From assembly GCA_029204225.1 (NCBI GenBank), contig CM055104.1, positions 21,699,952 to 21,763,951 of the forward strand: 64,000 nt of DNA, read 5' to 3'. Made by a program: the position numbers and the translations under genes. The notes beneath the pieces were generated by a model. The model saw nothing but the letters and a program-made list of their open reading frames with translations. It was not told where the DNA came from and did not search any database. Source of the stretch: Diphasiastrum complanatum. Lineage: Eukaryota; Streptophyta; Lycopodiopsida; Lycopodiales; Lycopodiaceae. Of this stretch, positions 58,870 through 64,000 are shown in pieces. How positions within the stretch are numbered: position 1 is the stretch's first letter; each line of letters starts with the position of its first letter.

Positions 58870-60595
58870 GGAAACTATGAGTCTATTGAATTCAGAGAAA
58901 ACAAATAACCATTAAGGGGGAAAGGTTAGAGTGTATTGAATATGGGACTAAATAGTCAAACAGTTAAAGTCTTAGAGATCCAAGTATTGCAAATTTGATG
59001 TAGCCATGTATAAATACCTAAAGTATGATCCAATGTCAAAGGGCCCTAGCTAAAAGAATTATAAGTCAGTGGACACGTACAATCATCCCATGATTATATT
59101 ATCTACCGTGAAGCTAAGAGAAGTGTATGGATGCGTCCTAGAACTTCTTTGGAGTTTGATGCAAGGTTGCTTTGAGCGACTTCACACTGTGTTCATATTT
59201 ATTTTCTTTTAATAAAAACGATTCTTTTTTCCAGCCACAAAACCTTCATGCTTCTGTGACAAACTTACATAGTGTTAAACCTTTGCATCCTCTATTGCAA
59301 ATTCCTACACCTTCACATAAAGCCAGCAATTCCAACTTGGAGTAAATAATTCTCACTACAAACTTCTATTTCCTTTTGTACAGAAAAAGAACAGGTTGTT
59401 TTGATAATAAGGCAAGTCATTCTCACATAATGCACCGAAATACATGAGAACCAGCATAACATCAAATTGATAGAAGTCATTACGAATTCATCACCTCGCT
59501 CCAGTGATAGACATAAATTGTTGCAATTTGACCCGAGGGCCTCTCCCCAATTTATGCTGCATCATATTGGCAGTCAATTATCAGTAGAAGCATACACATC
59601 TACCCTTCATCTCACTAATAATTATTTTTTTATGGTGGCAATACATATCCCAGAACGGCCATCCCAAAAACTATTAACGCTAGAAATGCAACTCTAACCA
59701 TCAGCCATTATCATTAGACTTAATCAACTAGCAAGTTACATGATTACACAATACTAAACATTCCTTATGCCATTCTACACTCAGTTGGTAGAAAAACATA
59801 TACATGATAAGAAAATCAGAATAATTCTAAACTATGTTGTCTCTTTATAAAAACAAAATTTCAGCAAGTACTTGAAATTTAACAGCTTGTTGAGTAGTCA
59901 CAGCTTTACTCCAGCGCTTTGTGTCCATATTAAATGCCTTAAATGAAAGTGAATCCACACTTATAAACCCAGACTACCAATAAATTAAATAAACCCCAAT
60001 TTCAAATGTAAGGTGTCTTATTTTAAGAAGTTCAAATGTGACTTGCAAAGGCATTCCTCTACAAGCTACATTGAGTACTTGATGCAAGAAACCGATAATT
60101 TGGATTTGCATTCACAATTGAATGCTAAAGTTTTAGAGACACACTGAAAGTTCCAGAAACTTCCAAGACCTCACTTCCATACTCAACCTCAACCAACTTT
60201 TGTAACTAAACTGGTGTTCAGACTAGCACAAGGCATGGCAGTTTCCGTTGGAAGCAGAGCTAGAAGGGGCCACCTCTCTCTGTCATACAGCAATTGAATT
60301 GTCTCACATGAAACCTGAGGCGGCAACTCGAAGTTTTTGGGACCATCCCCAGTGGAGTAACTTGAGCTACCAGTGTGGCAACTCAATAGAAGGGCCAATC
60401 ATGAAGATCTTGCGAGAAAGTACCAAGTCACAATGCATAGTCTATGAGACTAAAAAAGCAGTTTCCTGTGCATTCTAGAAAAAGGGCTGCTCTACAAGCA
60501 TGATGTTTGAGTTTCAGTGAACCCAAGTAGGAGGTACTATAAAGAACCAAGGATGCTGGGGAAGCATCCATGCAGTATTCACACATGGATATGGA
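58870..60595. other. Gene-free stretch
   Basis: No domain, repeat or RNA gene recognised by eye in this A/T-rich stretch. Confidence 0.45.
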
Positions 60596-60599
<4 letters not shown>

Positions 60600-60648
<49 letters not shown>

Positions 60649-61358
60649 TATTAATGTCTTTTGAATCCAAAAGGCATATAAGACCAAATAAGTGTGAAAT
60701 TTGAGAGTAATGGACTCAATTTCATCTACAAATGATCAATAAGAGTGATTGGAAACTTGGAATCTTGATTTATATCAAAACTAGCATCCAAATCTAGCTT
60801 CTACTTGACAATTTCTATATATCCAAGCAAGAACAACCAAAAAATAATGATCCAAAGGCTTCACACGTGTGAAGTACAGCCATTGTACGGCCTGCTAACA
60901 GAAAATAAGTTTACTTACGAAATCTTAAGCATTCATCCACAAAGAACTTGCTTAAGAGAGTGAAAACACCAAGATTGCTCCCAAATCAATGTTTCTCATC
61001 ATTAAGCTCACAATGGATCCATCATGGATCAAGTACACAATCATCAAAATCTCTCTCTAGGCTGCTTCCAGCACGTGTAGGACAGCTCATTGTACTCATC
61101 CATATCCACTTTAGATAAGATCTATCTAATTTGCCACATCACCATTGGTGGTTAGTGTTGACCTTCTAGATTCCTACAATCTAGGAGATAACTCCTACAC
61201 TTTAGGAGATTTGACATTTGACTCAAATAAAATCTAAGTACAATGGATTTGAATATTATGAGTGACATTTCACACGTGTGGACAGGTCCTCACACGTGTG
61301 GATCCACATAGATATCAAACAAATAGCATTTATAAGGTGAAAATTGTAAAATCTAACA
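60600..61358 (-). repeat. Probable copia LTR, left boundary unknown
   Basis: Right end reads CTAACA on the plus strand (TGTTAG start on the minus strand), preceded by the PPT-like TTGAGGAG (61359-61366). ACACGTGTG words recur at 60865, 61065 and 61270-61300. The other end was not identified. Confidence 0.5.
60601..60645. repeat. (GA)n microsatellite next to polyadenylation-like signal
   Basis: About 22 GA units followed by ctttattaatgtc. On the minus strand it directly follows ATTAATAAAG, inside the probable LTR of the copia element at 61.4 kb. Confidence 0.95.
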
Positions 61359-61384
61359 CTCCTCAATTTTTACTTTGATACATC

Positions 61385-62850
61385 TATGGTACATCTATCT
61401 ACAACTCCTAAGGCTGATCTTAACTTGATAAATGAAGCCTTTGGCAGGGCTTTAGTGAGTAGATCAGCAAGGCAATCTGAAGAAGATACATGTTGTAGCT
61501 TGATCTCCTTGGCTTGAACCTTTTCCCTCACAAAGTGGTGAGCAATTTCTATGTGCTTGCTCCTTGCATGGAATGTGGGATTGGTTGCTAATGCTTGGCT
61601 TGATTAGTTGTCACAATATATGATTGGCTGCTCCTCGGCCTCCATGACTTGTAGCTCCACCAAAAGCCTCTTTAACCACAAGACCTCCTTGGTTGTTGAT
61701 GTTAAGGCCTTGTATTCCGACTCGGTTGAAGATAGAGATATTATGTCTTGCTTTTTGGAAAGCCAAGACATTGCCATCACAAAGGAAGGTAGCAAAAGCA
61801 CTTGTGGACTTCCTATTCACCTTATCACCTACAAAATCAGCATCCGAATATGCCCTCAAAGCAAGGTTAGATCCATGATACAAAATGCCAAAGTTCTTGG
61901 TGGCCGAGATGTACCTCAACACCCTTTTTGCATTTTCCAATGACAAATCAATGGATTTTGCATAGATTGGCTAAGCTTACCTACACTATAACTTAGATCA
62001 GGTCTAGTTATAGTAAGATAGATAAGGGAGCCTGTAAGTCTTCTATATAGTGTGATGTCCTCAAAGGATGCTTCATCATCACCATTAGAGACTTTCACAT
62101 TTTGCTCCATAGGAGTATCTACTCCTTTACAATCTTTCATTTCAAACTTCTCTAAGATAGAAGATGCATATTTGGATTGACAAATAAAACTCAAATTTTT
62201 TGCCTCTTGATACTTCTATTCCTAGTATGAAATGAAAAACACCAAGATCCACCATCTTGAACTCTTTAGACAATGCTATTTTCACTTCTTGTATACCATC
62301 ATGATCATTTCCAATAAGGATAATGTCATCTACATACAAAATAAGAATGATGACTTTACCATCATTACATCTTAAGTACAAAGAAGGATCATAAGCACTT
62401 ACAACAAAATTTATAGAGTTTAAGAAGGCATTCAACCTAGAGTACCAAGCTCTAGGTGCTTTCTTAAGCCCATAAAGGCTTCTTAGCAACAAACATATTT
62501 TTTCTTCTTGATCTTCCTTGATGAAGCCCTCGGGTTGCCTCATGAAGATCTTCTCTTCCAAATAGCCATTTAGAAAGGCATTAGTCACATCAAGTTGAAA
62601 AACAAGCCAATTGAAAGTAGTTGCAAGAGAAATGATCAACCTTATAGAAACTAGTTTAGCAACAGGAGTAAAAGTTTCATCAAAATCTACTCCCTTGGTT
62701 TGCAAGAACCCCTTTGCCACTAGCCTTGCTTTATATTTGTTGATGCTTCCATCTTGGTTGTACTTCAATCTATAGATCCATTTGCACTCAAGTGGTCTTC
62801 TTCCAGAGGAAGATCCACAAGCTTCCATGTGTGATTCTCCATAAGAGCAT
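61385..62850 (-). pseudogene. copia reverse transcriptase and RNase H
   Basis: Minus strand: ALMENHTWKLVDLP (62845), CKWIYRLKYNQDGSINKYKA, FDETFTPVAKLVSIRLI, QLDVTNAFLNGYLEE, SLYGLKKAPRAWY, the catalytic ILYVDDIILIGN (62335), then GSLIYLTITRPDLSYSVG and RNase H SLSSTESEYKAL (61710), ending with ADLLTKALPK near 61440. Two or three frameshifts and a stop (CDN*SSQ) make it inactive. The 5' half (gag, protease, integrase) is replaced by gypsy sequence. Confidence 0.92.
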
Positions 62851-64000
62851 CATACTCTGTCTGACCATCCGATTCAGGATGATCTGATGACCCCATACTT
62901 AGAGTGGTCTCTAATTTCTCAAAGACCGCTTGCCAGAATTTGCCAGTGAACTTTGGATCTCGATCACTAACAATGTCATTCGGCAAACCAAACAACTTGA
63001 ACAACTTTTCAACGAAAAGCTGAGCAAGTTCAGAAGCTTTGACAGTTTGCTTGGTTGGTATAAATTGCGCCATTTTACTTAGCCTGTCAACGATTACCCT
63101 CATTTTGCTTCCCCGTCCAAGGTAGCCCAACCACAAAGTCCATGGAAATACTTACTTTCTTTCGGGAATTTCCAAGGGCATTAGCAAACCAGCTGCCTTA
63201 AGTCTTTCAGCTTTATTAACTTGGCATTGTGCACACTTACGAACATATGCCTCCACTTGACTTTTTAAGTTTGGCCAATAAAAGTTCCTTTTTACTAAGT
63301 CAAGCATCCTTTGTGAGCCAGGGTGCCCTGCACACGGGCTATCATGACATTCATGCAGGATTTGGGCCCTTATATCATCGTTTTCTGGACACAAACCTTT
63401 CCATTCCGGAAAAGTAACCCATTCCTAATAGAATAGTCTCTTTAATACCTTGTCCTGAGGAGAAATCTTGGAATCCTGCATTCCAAGTTCATCACTAGAT
63501 CTAGAAGAACCTGCCAGGACATCTAGCCAAATACGACCGAAGTACCTATCGGTCTTACACAAATCTCTTAAGGACAAGTATAACTCAGATTGGATCAGCT
63601 TAACTGATTAACTTCTCCAATCCGGCTTAAGGCATCCGCGACACTATTAGAAGTACCTTTCCGGTACTCAATGTCATAATGAAATTCTTGGAGCCATCTG
63701 GCCTTACGACCCCTAAGGTCGACCACATCGTTAATATACTTTAACGCTTGATGGTCAATAACTATGGTAAACTGGGAGCCATACAAATAATGTCTCCAAA
63801 CCTTCAGGGCATGAATAACAACAAAAAGTATGTTGTCATAGGTGGAATACCGCCTTTGAGCAGGGTCCAACTTCTTGCTTTCAAAAGCAACCGGTCTACC
63901 ATCCTGATATAGGACTGCGCCTATAGCATAGGCACTGGCATCCGTCTCAAGTACATACAGCTTGTTAGGATCCACTATGTGTAGAATAGGTGCTGTAGTT
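62850..64000 (-). pseudogene. gypsy RNase H and integrase, truncated by window edge and by copia junction
   Basis: Minus strand from the edge: [20 protein letters not shown] (63930), TIVIDHQALKYIND, NSVADALSRIG (63620), H2C2 finger HECHDSPCAGHPGS...CAQCQVNKAE (63350-63200), then integrase core VIVDRLSKMAQFIP, NDIVSDRDPKFTGKFW and SDHPESDGQTE (62880-62855). The catalytic Asp, Asp and Glu are present, and the sequence leaves gypsy right after the Glu. Same family as the element at 8.8-12.7 kb. Confidence 0.92.

Overview
The window looks like nuclear DNA of a land plant with a repeat-rich genome and long introns. Three ordinary plant genes with plant-style GT-AG exons can be rebuilt: a CrcB/FEX-type fluoride exporter (+ strand, 587-29105, 5' part outside the window), the photosystem II extrinsic protein PsbQ (+, 39665-40666) and a DCN1-like (DCUN1-domain) cullin-neddylation factor (- strand, 48699-55577, first exon not found). 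The chloroplast PsbQ precursor rules out a non-plant host. Some PsbQ residues make me lean towards a fern, gymnosperm or early-diverging lineage, but the window does not settle this.

Layout. 1-29.1 kb is the exporter gene. Its five visible exons total about 1 kb, and three of its introns (6.7, 9.4 and 11.3 kb) are packed with retroelements: LINE remnants (1.1 kb, 18.5-19.2 kb), copia fragments (3.3 kb), a defective gypsy element on the minus strand (8.8-12.7 kb), a deleted chromovirus on the plus strand (12.9-14.4 kb) and a nearly complete, recently inserted chromovirus (19859-26538) with 451-bp LTRs, a perfect 5-bp target duplication, an adjacent PBS and a PPT. 29.3-39.5 kb is intergenic and TE-derived: a second deleted chromovirus, a 216-bp-armed hairpin, repeat arrays, and an Athila/Tat-like LTR with a tRNA-Asp-type primer site next to degenerate integrase. 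PsbQ follows at 39.7-40.7 kb. 41-48.6 kb holds copia gag and RT remnants and more repeats. 48.7-55.6 kb is the DCN1-like gene. 55.6-60.6 kb has no recognisable gene. 61.3-64 kb is a copia pol fused to a gypsy pol that runs off the window edge.

The three host genes have unrelated jobs (fluoride efflux, oxygen-evolving complex, cullin neddylation) and are not an operon or cluster. The more unusual material is in the repeats. Many short non-coding elements are each built from copies of their own palindromic word (for example CCGATTCGAATCGG, CGCGTTCCGGAACGCG, AGGCAGCGCTGCCT), and at least two of them with different end words share the same ordered internal landmarks. There is also an LTR element with AG...CT termini, a long gag-derived hairpin, a 53-bp terminal inverted repeat pair, and several (GA)n tracts next to LTR polyadenylation signals.
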